A stretch of 64,000 nucleotides of DNA from contig NC_051063.1 in NCBI RefSeq assembly GCF_004664715.2, positions 141,921,819-141,985,818 of the forward strand, in the 5' to 3' direction. Origin of the DNA: Peromyscus leucopus (lineage: Eukaryota > Chordata > Mammalia > Rodentia > Cricetidae). Positions 46,441 to 58,374 of the stretch are shown piece after piece. Position 1 is the first letter of the stretch. The number at the start of each line of letters is the position of its first letter. Position numbers and translations under genes: made by a program. Under the pieces are notes generated by a model. That model worked only from the letters and a program-made list of their open reading frames with translations, did no database searches and was not told the origin of the DNA.

Positions 46441-48323
46441 GTGACATCCTGGAATCACTGGAAATAGTGCAGCTCTTTTGGATGTCAGGTTCATGACCCT
46501 CCACCTTCCACTGCCCATCCAGCTTCCTATCATAGAGATAGTATTCTACAAGCTCTACCTCACTTCTATGCCTCCTTAGGAAAATATGTAGGCAGACCTG
46601 AGACATCTGGTGTAATTTACCTGTAGGAGAGAGTGGCCTCCCTGTCCTCTGACCCAATCCAGGTGGCATGGTGCTAAAGAAAGGCATCCTACCTACACAA
46701 CTCCTGGCTAACCAGGAGCCATGTGGGAAGAATTAAGTAAATGTGATAGTATGGATATAGTAGTGTATGCATAGTCTATATACACAGCACTGCTGACCAT
46801 TATAGAGAGAAAGCTCAGTGCACCAGCACTGCCATCCCTAAGCCAAAGGTCTCCAACAAAGAAAAGAATTTAAAGGTTAGCATACTTGGCCAAACTTCAA
46901 GCAGCTGGTTTAGTATTGGAGGCCCTAGCTCGCATCTAGTCTCCTTTCTAAAGTTACTACAAGGTCCTAAGCCATTCCATAACAAATATCTCTTCTAAGG
47001 AAAAAGTTCTGGGAATGTCTGGCCTCATAGAAACTCAAGCTATAAATCAAAACCACTTTTGTCTGCACATACCAAAGGCAGAGCATGGTTAAAGGCTTTT
47101 CCAGGACACTCTTTCTTCCCTTGGAATTATAAACAGGGCTAGCAGAATCAAGACATCCATTTCATTTTTAAAAAGTCATAATACTACACTTTGGGAAGAA
47201 GCATTCAGTAGAACTTTCATGTCCTAACAGGTCCCAAATAGCCAGTTCAGTTGAGAGATGTGCTTTCCTTGAAAACTTTAAGAACACCAGCCTGATAAAC
47301 AACCCCCAAATGAGCCTGCATGTTTCTCTAGACCTTAACTTGTCTTTATGAATGTTTGAGCTTACTCCATCTCATGAGAGATTCAGGAAAGTCAGCGGTA
47401 CACTTTTGGAGAAATTCATAACCAGAGTGCCCAGAGAGAAAGCAGCGGCTGCTTACCTGGTACAAGATGAATTTGAACCTAAACTTTTACCAAAAAGCAA
47501 AAGCAAATATTCTCAATTGCAGCTACCCACTGCTCTGTTCTCTTTGAGCTATTACTTAACTGGTTGTTTTCATTGGTTTATACCTTGAAGGAACAAGCCT
47601 TTCTGATGAGACATTATTTCAGCCAAGCACAGAAGACATTGACACTCATATCAACAATTTATAGAAAAGATGCTCCAAGTTCTTCATCCCAGTAAACATT
47701 GCCTTGACACTCAAGTTCACCAATGAGGTGCATCACTTCTTCAGATGTCACAGATACCTCCAACCTTGCGATGTCCATAGCCCACCTCTCCAGTATGTGG
47801 ATAGGGCACTGGGCTATCATTGTTTACTCCCTTTACCATAATGAAGTTCATAGTGTGTTTCTGGACTTGCAATCAGCTTGGACATGATCCTATTGTGCTC
47901 CTCATCTTTAAAATGCAGAGTACAATTCTATGCAGAAATGGACATTTTCTACTCTCTGTGTCATACAAAAAAATCAACATAAGTCATTGCTTCTCCCCAG
48001 AAGCTTACCTCTTATCAGTTAACCCTTTTGCAGTTGGAGAGAGGACCTGTCCTCCACTGGGACCTTCCCCTCTGATGCCCTGAGTTTCAAGCCCGATGGT
48101 TCTCATTCCTAAAGACACTAAGGCATCTTCACACATGTTTTACTAACTTGCCAATTCATATCTTTTCAAAATATAATGGATATACCTGCTACTGTGACCA
48201 CAGAGCAACTCTAGTGCACATTTTAATACCAGCAAAATATTGTCAGTAAGACTTCAAATCTTCCAGTCTATTTCTCTGCTCCTCATTGCTTCTCCAATAA
48301 TAACCTTGCTTGCTATAGCAAAG
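46441..48323. other. 1.9 kb unique sequence
   Basis: No recognised repeat. Frames at 46343-46687 (minus, 114 codons), 47352-47588 and 47820-48083 (plus) show no familiar motif. A decayed processed pseudogene cannot be excluded by eye but is not supported. Confidence 0.4.
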
Positions 48324-48500
48324 GCTAATGAGATTGCTCAATGGGTGAAGACACTTGCCTCCAAGCTGCTGGCCTGTGCTTGGTTTCTGGGATGGACATA
48401 GTGGAAGGAGGGATCTGAATCCTGCTAGTTGTCCTCTGACCTCCACACCCATGCCTACATACACACATATGCACAAATCAATAAAGTATAATTAAAATTA
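48324..48500 (+). repeat. B3 SINE
   Basis: 'gagattgctcaatgggtgaa', 'gacacttgcctccaagctgc', 'agtggaaggagggatctgaa', 'agttgtcctctgacctccac' and a CACA/AATAAA tail. Typical B3 order. Confidence 0.85.
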
Positions 48501-48799
48501 AGTGAAAAACATAGCTCTATTCTCTAAACGTCTTAATTAACATCCTGCCTAGTTTTCTTGCTTTCAGCTTACTGCCATGTGTTTACTGACTTTGGTATAA
48601 GTATTTTGTTTTGACATCTAATATTTTGACAACCAGGTTTGTTTTTTTACCTATTTGTCCTCAATTTTTTTTTGTCTTTGTGTTTGTTTCAAGTAGGCAT
48701 CTAAGTCCCTCTTCTATTGTTTTGTCTTACTTTCCTTCTTTTTATCATAACTCAGTAAAGGTTCGATTTATATATGGTTAACCTGGTGTGTTTATTACT
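48501..48799. other. unique sequence
   Basis: No gene seen. Confidence 0.4.
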
Positions 48800-48925
48800 A
48801 TTGTGGCTTCATTGTCAACCCATCATGGACAGAAACCTCCAATACTGTGAACCAAACAAACTTTTATTCACACAAACCTATTGATTTCAATATTGTGTTA
48901 TAACGGTTGAAATCCAAGGAACACA
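48800..48925 (+). mobile_element. 3' end of a MaLR-type LTR
   Basis: 'atcatggacagaaacctcca' then 'actgtgaaccaaacaaactt' and 'attgtgttataacggttga' match the MaLR 3' pattern 'atggactgaaacctct..tgagccaaaataaa..ttttgttatagc'. The left part is missing or unrecognisable. Confidence 0.5.
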
Positions 48926-49142
48926 GCCCACAACTGGAAAAAAAACTTAAAAATTAGTAAAGGTAAGAAACAGGAATAAGTCCAATATGATTCTTCTAGA
49001 GAGTGCAAATGAGAAGCCAGTGGAGAAGCCATAATTCAGAAAAATACAATGGTTTGTCTTTAGCTTGGTACGTTTTACTTTTGGCCTTTTCAGCACTGAC
49101 TTCATTGTTTTGGTCTAATTCTCTTTCTTCCTTCCTTCCTTT

Positions 49143-49144
<2 letters not shown>
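48926..49144. other. unique sequence
   Basis: Nothing recognised. Confidence 0.4.

Positions 49145-49179
<35 letters not shown>
49145..49179. repeat. (TG)17 microsatellite
   Basis: Pure TG run just upstream of an inverted SINE, consistent with growth from the SINE tail. Confidence 0.96.
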
Positions 49180-49224
49180 ACATGTACATATGAGCACATT
49201 TGTATGTGCATGTGTTTATGTGTC

Positions 49225-49383
49225 CCACATGCATACAGGAGTCCACAAATGTCAAAAGGAGTCGGATACTCTGAAGATGGAGTTACCAGCTTTTGTGAAC
49301 TGCCATCTGGGTGCTGGAAACTGAAGCCAGCTCTTCTGAAAGAACAGTAAGCATTTTTAAATGCTGAGCCATCTTTTCAGCCC
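49225..49383 (-). repeat. B2/B3-type SINE
   Basis: Inverted order: 'aggagtcggatactctgaag', 'gaactgccatctgggtgctg', 'aaactgaagccagctcttct', then 'taaatgctgagccatctttt' ending 'cagcccc'. Confidence 0.8.
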
Positions 49384-50663
49384 CCAGCTCTTCCTATTTA
49401 CCTGGCAAGAGAATTCATCAATTAAGGCCATTCCTTCCTCATTAGTTCTGTGTACTTGTGCATAACAAACCCAAGTCCTTATGTGTTTAATTTAAAGTTA
49501 CATGATAAACCACAGATTCCCAATTCCCTGTGTGTATTACATTCAGAGAGAGTAAAAGAATTTGGGGCAAGATTGCAAGTAGCAACCTTTAACAAAATAT
49601 TACCTTTGTTTTCACTTCTGTAGTAACTACCTATTCTAGTAGAAGATAGGAAATTATTTTTTAACTTGAAGATTGCTAAAATTAAGTGAGGTAAATTAAG
49701 ATGAGTAGTATTTAAGTATATAATGGGGCATCTGTAAAATGGAATACCTTAGAAATGTAAAATGATATTGCAGAAAATATTTAATAATGTGGAAAAGAGT
49801 GCATGCTATCAATATTAACCATTATAGCTAAGCAAAATTCTGCTGAATACTTTACATGATACAATAATTGATGATAATTAACGCACATGTTGAAACACAT
49901 TGTTCATGCTTAAATCTAGCTGGTGAATGCACAGGTTATTTTCATTTCATTTATTTGGGTATGACTTTTTGAAATTAAAAAAAAAAACAACTTGACAAAT
50001 TGCTTTTAGTAAGATCATAATAAAATGAATTTCCTTCAAGTTAGCACATAAAAATTATTTGCATTTTTTCTTCACAAAGCGAGAAGCCTCATATAGCCCA
50101 GGGTCTGCTACAAAGAGAGCATCGCTTATGGCAGTCATTACTGTCCTGTTGTGTCTGCCTCCAGTCCAGCAGGTGCCATGTTGCTTTTTACTCATTGCTC
50201 ATTGAGTGTCTTCTCCATGCAGCCAGAATGAAGAACAAGAGCATCAACCACTGGAAGACAGGCCCTCCTTCACTTCAGAACACTTCCTTCACATAGGGCT
50301 TTGGGGTACACGTTTATTGATTAATAGGAACATCTTTCTTTTCTTATTTTTGTCTTTAAATGAATTTACATTCTGTACTAAAAAACCTCAAAGAAGATGA
50401 TTTATTTCCAAATTCTATAAAATTTGTAGACACAGAAAATTAAGTCATGGTACTTTTTTGTTGTTGTTGTTGTTCTTTAAACTTGACAGCATTTCAAAAA
50501 TTTCAAACACCTCCCACCTAGCTGGCAATGGTTGTGGTTTCCATGTGTTTTGTCTTTTTAAAAATACATCATTGGTTTTATATTTAAAGTCACTCTAGGA
50601 ATCGTGCTCTTGGTTTTTCCATTGACAAAACGTATTGTCTGCCTGCCATAATCCAGATAAGGC
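49384..50663. other. 1.3 kb unique sequence
   Basis: AT-rich, no gene or repeat recognised. Short (TTG)n at 50457-50474. Confidence 0.45.
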
Positions 50664-50693
50664 AAAAAAAAAAAAAAAAAAAAGGGGGGGGGG
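50664..50693. repeat. A20G10 homopolymer junction
   Basis: Twenty A immediately followed by ten G. The homopolymer lengths are prone to assembly error. Confidence 0.95.
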
Positions 50694-51462
50694 AAAGTAG
50701 CTTCCCAGCCCACAAAGTGATCTCCTTCTGCAGTTAAAGCCATTGCTGATTCTGAAGCATGTCATTAAATAAAATGATTCATGCTGATCCAGCCTTCCCA
50801 TACAGTCCAACCTGAAACTTAGTTAAAAACCAAGAGATTCTTAAATGTCCATCATTGGATGAGAAATAGAACCATTTTTGAATTAGATCAATCATTTGGC
50901 TCTCTTTCCTTTCTCTTCAATATCTTGTTTCCTCTTTGGATTTTAATAAACAAATTTTCTAAAAATTCAAACTAATTCATTACATTAATTACTAAGTATA
51001 TAGAAATTATGAAATATTGGGGACGTTTTGTTATAAGATCATTGCTTAAAGAACTACCAAGAGGTATGTCCAAATCATTTAATCAAAATAATATAATTGA
51101 ATGAACACAAACATGTCCCAGTTGTACAGCTACTGAGAGGCAAAGCTAGATGACTTACAAGGCAATTTTTGCTTAAACAGTTCTATTCACTGAACAACAC
51201 AGCACTCAACACAGATTTGCATGTAAAGTTCATCTGTGTTCCTAACATTATATGAAGCCTGGTGCTCTGAAATCATCAGGCTCGCTTCTGAAGCCTTCCA
51301 TTGCATTTGAAAAGAGTGGACCGGCATTGGAAACAGAAAGAATACCACATCGGTAGTTTCCTATTTCTTTGCAATGTCTCCCTCATTTTTAATGAATTTT
51401 TGTTCCCACAGACCAAAGGCAGACATCTCTTTTTGACTTATGCAAATACTCCAGAGCCTTTC
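50694..51462. other. unique sequence
   Basis: No gene or repeat recognised. Confidence 0.45.
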
Positions 51463-51622
51463 TCTTCTAGGACCTGTGTGGGGGTCAGTTTCCATCACGG
51501 TGACAAAACACATGGTATCATCACCTTCCAGGGAAGAAAGAGTATGTTGGCTCACAGTTCATAGGTTTCAACCCATGATCACATCGTTCCATTACTTTGG
51601 GTCTGTGGGGAAATAAAATATT
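51463..51622 (+). repeat. old interspersed repeat, left part (interrupted)
   Basis: 'atcacggtgacaaaacacat', 'gttggctcacagttcatagg' and 'tgggtctgtgggg' follow a widespread mammalian repeat of the pattern '..gtgataaaacac..ggctcacagttc..'. The family name is uncertain. It appears to resume at 52058 after an inserted B4A. Confidence 0.5.
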
Positions 51623-51624
51623 AG

Positions 51625-51999
51625 GGTGTGGCAGAGGAGATGGCCTAGTCAGTGAGAGCCTTGGTGTGCTGCCAGTGGGACCTGGGTGTGATCCCACCAT
51701 CCATGTTGAGAAACTGGGCATGCTGGTGTATTCCTGTCATGAGAGATAAATAAAAGAAGAACACTGGGGCTTCCTGGACAGCCAGTTAGGCCAAAATGTT
51801 GAGCCCGAGGTATAATGAGAAACCCCTAGTCTAAAGAAATAAAGCAGATAGAGACTAAGAGAAACATGAGACATTGGTCTCCACACTTATGCATGCATAA
51901 GAGATATACACCCACACACAGACACCCATCTCCCCCCAACACAATAGCACACATGCACACTACACATACACACATACAAGCACATTCACAGCAAACAGA

Positions 52000-52001
<2 letters not shown>
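51625..52001 (+). repeat. B4A-type composite SINE
   Basis: tRNA-like head 'gaggagatggcctagtcagt'; 'aactgggcatgctggtgtat' opening the B1-like middle; 'cttcctggacagccagttag'; 'tgagaaacccctagtctaaa'; then a B2-like tail 'agacattggtctccacactt' running into CACACA. Head-B1-tail B4A order, inserted in another repeat. Confidence 0.72.

Positions 52002-52045
<44 letters not shown>
52002..52045. repeat. (AC)22 microsatellite
   Basis: Pure AC run at the tail of the B4A SINE. Confidence 0.97.
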
Positions 52046-52047
<2 letters not shown>

Positions 52048-52057
52048 ACACCCACGT

Positions 52058-52145
52058 GTGTGCAGAGAGAATCATGGCAAGCATCACAGAGTACAGCAAA
52101 GCTGCTCACCTCATGGCTTTCAGGAAGCAAAGAAAGAAAGAGGCG
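52058..52145 (+). repeat. old interspersed repeat, right part
   Basis: 'aatcatggcaagcatcacag', 'aaagctgctcacctcatggc' and 'aggaagcaaagaaagaaaga' continue the repeat seen at 51463-51622 in the expected order. Confidence 0.5.
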
Positions 52146-53969
52146 TGAACAGGGTCTGAAAATTCCCTCAAAGTGACATTTCCAGTGACTGAATTTCTTC
52201 CATCAAAGCCGTAAATCTTACAGTTTCCACCACATCTCAAAATATCAAGCTTTGGGGGACCCAGACTTTATCAGTGGGCCTTTGGGGACATTTGAAGCCC
52301 CAAATATAGAAGCACATACAGCTTTCTGCCTGTTTAATCTTCCTGCAACACTTCTCTACCACCCTCAAGAAACACTTACTACTCTGCGATAAAGGCTTTA
52401 GCTGTCATTTCGGTCCTCTGCTCGTCTTTCCATCTTCAATTTCTATGCAACAGTTCTCATTCCAAGCAATTTAGTGAGCTATCTCCTCCAAAGGCTTTGT
52501 ATAAATATTTCTCAACTGCATAAGGCCATCTGGAAGCTGTGCTAGAGCTGGCCATTGTATATTTGAAAAAGGAAAAAAAAAAAGTCCTTGCCTTCAAGGA
52601 ACTTAGGGTGACAGGAAGGTAAATCAGGCGATGGTTTCAGTGCGGAATGAGAAGCTCTCTGAGTGAAGTAGCCATACAGTCTCCTGTCCCAGAAAAGATG
52701 TATGAATCAGATTTGGCAAGGGTAGCACAAATAAAACCATTTGTCATTCTGCTTGACCACTGAAAGCAGTTATAACAAGTAGGAGATAAGTGGACGACAC
52801 CCTGATCCATGCAGGCAGGTTTCTTGCCAAGCACACAGGAGATATCACAGCTTGCAAATGCATGCACAAGCAGCCCGATGTCTTTTTTGCTTTCTTCCAA
52901 CTGTCAATATTTTGTTGGCTCTTAAGCATAACGTGAAGTCTAGGAATCCCTCTTTGCTGCTTAAGCTCTAAGATGATGGGGATAATTCTAAATCCAACCA
53001 GGAAGAAAAGTGGAACAGATAACAGGATGAGAAGCAGGACAGGGGAGAAGAAACCTTAGAGAAAATGACTCTATTTCTTTCCACACAATTTCTAGACATT
53101 TCTCATGAACATTTGAATAGGCAAAATACACAAAGCTTTATAATCCCAATGCTTTTACAGGAAGAAATATAGAGGCTAAGACGTGATCAAAACCCTCAGT
53201 TCTTTATCATGAGTATCCAACTGTACTCGACCATCAGATCTCCCTGCTACCAACCCATATATTTTAAACTCCTCTTTCTCAGAGATGTTTAGAGAGACCT
53301 ACCTGATCAGGCAGCATCAACTGGGAAGTTGTAAGTCTTACTGCTGATCCTTTACTACCAACACAACCTACCTTTGAAATATAAGATAAGAATGACTTGA
53401 GACTTGGGGTCAAAATTCATTTCCCTGAATATATACAGAATGATCTTGTTTCAAGATACAGATTTGGTCAGCTAGAATGATGAATGCAAAGTTTGGTTGC
53501 CTCAGTAAGTTTTATATGCATGTATGTGTCTCTACCTGTATATAACAGGTATATAAAAACTAGTGAAAAGTGTGGGCATGATCCATTTTATTCAGTGTCT
53601 ATGATGCAACTATACTAAGCCAACTGAACAGATTCTCATGCACATAGTAGCACTTAATTCCACCACAGTCCTAAACAAATGACATTGAGGTTAGACATGC
53701 ATGGAAGACATCGAAAGTGTTGTGGAGTCGAGGAGGGAGACTATGAACTGGGGCTAGCAGAGAGGAGGAACAGCTGCCTAACACCTCTAGAAAATGACCC
53801 TGGCCTTTCCCTTTCAATTTTAATTCAGATAGCATCCATGGGTAATTCAGAATAAAGTGATGAACAAGCATGGTGAGATTATGAACAATGTATTTCAGCC
53901 ACTCTAAGTCTAAGGATAGTTTTGAATGGTTGAAATACTTTTGTTGAAGCTATGAAAGCAATGTAAGAA
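52146..53969. other. 1.8 kb unique sequence
   Basis: No gene or repeat recognised. A-run at 52570-52582. Confidence 0.45.
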
Positions 53970-54240
53970 ATTTTCAAAAATAAAGACAACCTACTCTCTT
54001 GTGTACAACCAACGTCATGCTTACTCATCTGTGCTCATTACTGAAATACTTTCATCATACGCATATGTATTTTGTAATTGAAGTCATGATGTAGATACAG
54101 TTTTATGATGTGCCTTTTCACACTTAATTATATGATAAGTGCTTTTTTGAAGATGCTTAATTGTTTTCATAATTACATATTTAAATGGTTATATGACACT
54201 CCATCGAAACTCATTTTGTTATGTTTAGTTTTGTCTTTAT
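53970..54240 (-). repeat. possible ancient L1 remnant, inverted
   Basis: 'tacagttttatgatgtgcct' (54097), 'ttttcacacttaattatatg' and 'ggttatatgacactccatcg' resemble the antisense L1M segment with 'tactgttttg..', 'ttttcacttaaca' and 'atagtattccatc'. Weakly supported. Confidence 0.4.
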
Positions 54241-54830
54241 AACTCTCTTTTGCTTTTGACATATTGTGATGTATACACAGACACGATCCAAATCCAATGT
54301 TTCAAGCTCATACCTCCATCTGGCACTGGAGACAGGAACAACCTTGGCACTAAGAGCTTGCAGGGTCTTCCACCCTCCCTGTCCTGCTTGTTCACACATC
54401 ACGGCTCTGGTGTGTGAGAGCTATTGCTGATGGGAGGGTTTACAGAGATGGCATGGAATGGCATGCAGTTTTCTAGGTAGTATGTACAAAATCAGTTGCA
54501 AGTGATAAGAAACACAAACAGCTGGATCCTACCCCCAGAGATCCTGACCCTGCAGATGTACGCTGCTTAGAAAAGCATGATGGAGAAAGAGTAGTTCTTT
54601 CAAAGACAAGGGTAATCACTACTACACACTCTGTTAAAGCCTCACATGCAAATTCTGTATGTTTACCAAGTTCTCAGGGGATGTCAAAGCTGGCAGCCTG
54701 GGAAGCACTCTAAGACCAGCAGTGGTGTAGAACAGCCACGATTCTAAATCAAATGAATCTCGGGCCTTTATTCTACTGCTTCTCATCTGTGCTACTGGAG
54801 TTCTCAAATCCTGTGTATAAAAGGGCAGAA
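54241..54830. other. unique sequence
   Basis: No gene or repeat recognised. Confidence 0.4.
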
Positions 54831-54960
54831 TGGGCTAGACAAGAGCAGCAGTTAAGAACACTTTCTGCATTTATAGAGGGCAGGTTCCCAGCACCCACGT
54901 ATTTTGGAGGGGTTCTTAGAGCCCTCCAAAATCACAAGGATGCATAGACACAAGCTCAAG
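54831..54960 (+). repeat. B2 SINE, diverged, carrying a hairpin
   Basis: 'gggctagacaagagcagcag', 'ttaagaacactttctgcatt' and 'gcaggttcccagcacccacg' match the B2 head and B-box region. Downstream, where B2 similarity fails, lies a perfect 11-bp inverted repeat: attttggaggg (54901-54911) and ccctccaaaat (54922-54932), 10-base loop. Confidence 0.65.
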
Positions 54961-55075
54961 CTAAAGAAATCTATGTGGACAGATGGAGGCAAATAATGGC
55001 ACCCAAGCCATTAGTATTTATAAGAAAAGATAAGCATTTGTCACTAGCTTGTTGTTTGCTTTCAAAGCACGTGGT

Positions 55076-55275
55076 AGAGCTGGTAACATGGTTCATCTGA
55101 TAGAGGGCTCATGTAGCGCACACAAAATTCTGAGTTCTGTCTATCACTATGTAAACTAGGTGTGGTCACACATGCCAACACTTGGGAAGAGAAAGGAGGC
55201 TCAGAAGTTCAAAGTCATCCTTCCCCACTTAATGAGTTCAAAACCAGTCTGAGCAACATGACAGCCTGTCATAAT
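55076..55275 (+). repeat. ID-B1 composite SINE (RSINE1/B4-like)
   Basis: ID-like head ('gagctggtaacatggttcat', 'gagttctgtctatcac'), then a B1-like part ('aactaggtgtggtcacacat', 'gccaacacttgggaagagaa', 'aagttcaaagtcatccttcc', 'gagttcaaaaccagtctgag'). Confidence 0.7.
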
Positions 55276-56019
55276 ATTTAAAATGATGGAACAAAGCTAT
55301 CCTCTTGTCTTTGCATCTTTCCATTCATGTAGATCTTTTAAGTCCAATTGTGCCTTTTTAAATGGCTCTGAGTCACCCATCAAGCTCCAACAAGAGCATA
55401 GCTCACAGAAGAATATGTTTGAAACACACAACGTTCTTCTCCACATCCCAAAACCTCTTCATATCTGTTCTGTAAAGAATTTACCATTTCAAGAATTATC
55501 AATGCACGTGGGACCATTCTGACTCCATCCCTTCTGTGGCAGCCTTCAATCATGCACTTCATCTGGAGTTCCCTGATGAGAGTATTTGTTCAAGGAGCAT
55601 GTTATAGCACATTTTAAGTAGCCCTGGTACTTGCTCCTATGGACAATAACAATGCTGATAATAAAGACCAACAGTAAATATCTAACCCAATAGACAAGAT
55701 ATCATACAACTGCTCAGATCACAAACTCGACCTTGCAACCCGAGTCCTTCAGGATTGATCCAGAACACTTTGAGAGAAATGGCAGAGGGGACTCTCTGTG
55801 GGCTTTTAGTGGGGGCTGTGCCAGGGATGCTCGGCCTAGTCTTCTTCAATGTGGCATTGATGTTTGGTTCATGTGAAGATGCAATGCAAGGCCACTGAGT
55901 TCGGAAACATTTGGGCTCTGTGCTATAAATAATAATAAAGATAAATAATAAAAAAGTGAAATGTTTTAAATGAAAGGTGATGCCCTGTGCACCTAACACA
56001 CAGACCCTCTCGCCTTTCT
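55276..56019. other. unique sequence
   Basis: No repeat or gene recognised. An AATAATAA-rich patch lies at 55926-55955. Confidence 0.4.
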
Positions 56020-56400
56020 GCTAACAAGGTAATCTGATTGCCATTGATTTTTTTCACCTCAGTTACTAAGAAGGTGATGAAATGGTATCCTCACAGATGT
56101 ATTGAATCAGATACTAAACAAAGAGCAACATAAAGAACAATTATCAGCCACCTTGCCTGCAGCCTGCTGATTATGACATTACAGGAAGGCAAGGACTGGG
56201 TGACTTAAGACATAAAGAAGACGGGAGGGGCATCTGGGTAATGCTGCTTACATTTCTTCCCAGTTCTTAGGTGGGGGCTTATTTCACAAGGAGCCCATTC
56301 CCCGTTTCGTAGCTTGAAAGGGGGCCATGTCCACTTCTGCAGTTTACGGATAGGGGTTGTGCAGTGATCTAATTACCCACTTTTATTACACTATGAAGAA
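56020..56400. promoter_or_regulatory. candidate conserved non-coding element
   Basis: Repeat-free block with 'caaggtaatctgattgccat' at 56027, 'tgctgattatgacattacag' at 56165 and 'gatctaattacccactttta' at 56366. Homeodomain-type motif density is the only support. Confidence 0.25.
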
Positions 56401-57316
56401 AATAGTGTGGTGCAGCACATGTTTCTGCTATACAGATTGTAGTGGAGTGTTATGCAGAAGGAACTGTTTATGGGTCCACCAATTCATCTCTAAGAGTGAG
56501 TGGGACCCCACAGTACTCCAAAAGAAAAGCTACAGTGCTGACCTGCCAATGAACCTTTTAGGTGGTTTTCAGTAAATGATTAGGAGATCCTATTTGAAAT
56601 GTTTGACCAAGTTGAAACTGGCCTACAAAGGCTGACTTTACGGCCTGTGCTAAATTCGTGTATGACTCACAGATTCTCCCAGGTCTGATTATTTATTTTC
56701 TTTTCTTTAGTCCAGTTGCTGAAATTCATGACAAAGATATGTATACCTAAGCAATTTCCCTACTTTTGAATATATACATTTGCGAGTTTCCATCTTGCCA
56801 TCTTGCCTTTGCTGTGTGTGGCATATGGCGAATGTTCACCATAGCATTTTCTTCAGAGCATGATTGCAATTCTCTGCCCTGCTCAACACTGCCAGCCATT
56901 ACTCAAGGCCTGTAACAGTGGAAAATGCAGAGGCTGGAGAGCTTTCTTTTGTGAAAACTCCAATAGAGTTTGGGAAACATGATCAACTGAAGCAAAGCTG
57001 GCATGGCAGTGCTGACCATTGGGTGGTTCTGAAATAACAGTAAAGCTTGTGATTAGCCACCAAATCAGCCTCCACAGTATCCATGCAAGTACCGAGCATG
57101 GCCATTGGAATCAGGGCTGCTGGCCCTGAAACAATTATCACCTTCCCCAGGCAAGAGACCTGCTGAAATAAGGCTTACTACCAACAGGGAGAAATGTAAA
57201 AACAGCGTGAGAAGCCAGGAATGAATGTCCTGAGTGGGTGGACAAGAAAAGAGAAGAAACCTAGTAAAACATACATATTGTAAAGTCTAGTCAAGTTAGA
57301 AGCAGAGAAATCTTCC
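56401..57316. other. unique sequence
   Basis: No gene or repeat recognised. Confidence 0.4.
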
Positions 57317-57356
57317 TATGTATGTATGTATGTATGTATGTATGTATGTATGTATC
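57317..57356. repeat. (TATG)n microsatellite
   Basis: About nine TATG units followed by a short degenerate ATCT/CTAC tail. Confidence 0.95.
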
Positions 57357-57471
57357 TATCATCTATCTACCTACCTGAAATGACAAGTATATTTTGCCTT
57401 ACTCAAAATGCTCACATTGTGTTGCTTTCCAAGGGAGAAAGGGTGGGGTAGGAAGGACTTGCAGGGGAGCC

Positions 57472-57590
57472 CAGCAATTCTCAACCTTCAGGATAATATC
57501 AGAATGGTTTGGAGGGCTTACTAAGGAGATGGCAGAGCTCCAGTGTCAGACTTGCAGGGTTTTTCAAATAAAGCAAAGGTGGAATTAATT
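57472..57590 (+). mobile_element. MER5A-like hAT DNA transposon fragment
   Basis: 'agcaattctcaaccttcagg' then 'atcagaatggtttggagggc' and 'ttactaaggagatggcagag' align with the MER5A start: CAGTGGTTCTCAA, then ATCAGAATCACCTGGAGGGC, then TTGTTAAA. The 3' terminal repeat is not visible. Confidence 0.55.
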
Positions 57591-58374
57591 AAGAAAATGT
57601 TTTACTACATATTTATGGATGGGGGAGGGGAGAATGATGACAGCTGTGTACACCTAAGGATGTCAAGAGTCATCAGTGCAGTGATGTGAGTTATCTGTTA
57701 AGTTTCATGGGTTTTGTGAAGTGAACTTTCTTTACAGTCTACAATACTAAACAGTACATATTTGGTTGGAAGTATCAATGTGGCCACTTGTGAACTTGGA
57801 TAAATAATTATAATTATTAAATCTTAGCCTTCTTGATTTTGGAAAGCAGGTGGCAGGAGTTTTAACACAGACACTGGATAACTCAGAAAAGCATTGTAAG
57901 ATGGGTTGGCAAGTGTGTGATGAGAGACTCCCTCTTTAACTCTCCTTGATTGAAAGGCATATCTCTGGCTCTTGGAGAGAAATTGAGGCCTGTGACAGCA
58001 GGCTTCATCACAGCACAGATATGGGTTATTTTAGAAGTGTTCACAGGCTAGCCAGGAGCCACACTGGTGTTATCAACCCAAAGCTGGAGATTTTCTTCAG
58101 AAGGAAGCTGAGGATGACTAGTGGGGTTCAGAAGAAAAAGAACCCTGTTATTAGTCAGCTGTCACAGGGACGAGATAACTGTGGTTTTATTTCTTAGGGA
58201 GGACTATTAACCATCTGCATGTTTAAGGACCACAGATCACTGATTACAGACCAAAGGTATACTTAATCAGGACCAACATATAGAAAATACTCAAGGATGC
58301 TTAGGCTAGAAGATCGCTCACCTAATATAACAGTACAGACCACAAGCCTTACAAACTCCATATGCTGTGACCTG
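57591..58374. other. unique sequence
   Basis: No gene or repeat recognised. Confidence 0.4.

Noticed and set aside
45983..46444. 153-codon plus-strand frame, the longest in the window
   Set aside because: It lies wholly within an inverted ancient L1, and the sequence follows antisense L1 text.
46343..46687. 114-codon minus-strand frame, considered as a retrogene fragment
   Set aside because: No parent gene recognised and it partly overlaps the ancient L1. A protein search would decide: a strong hit to a known protein would revive it.
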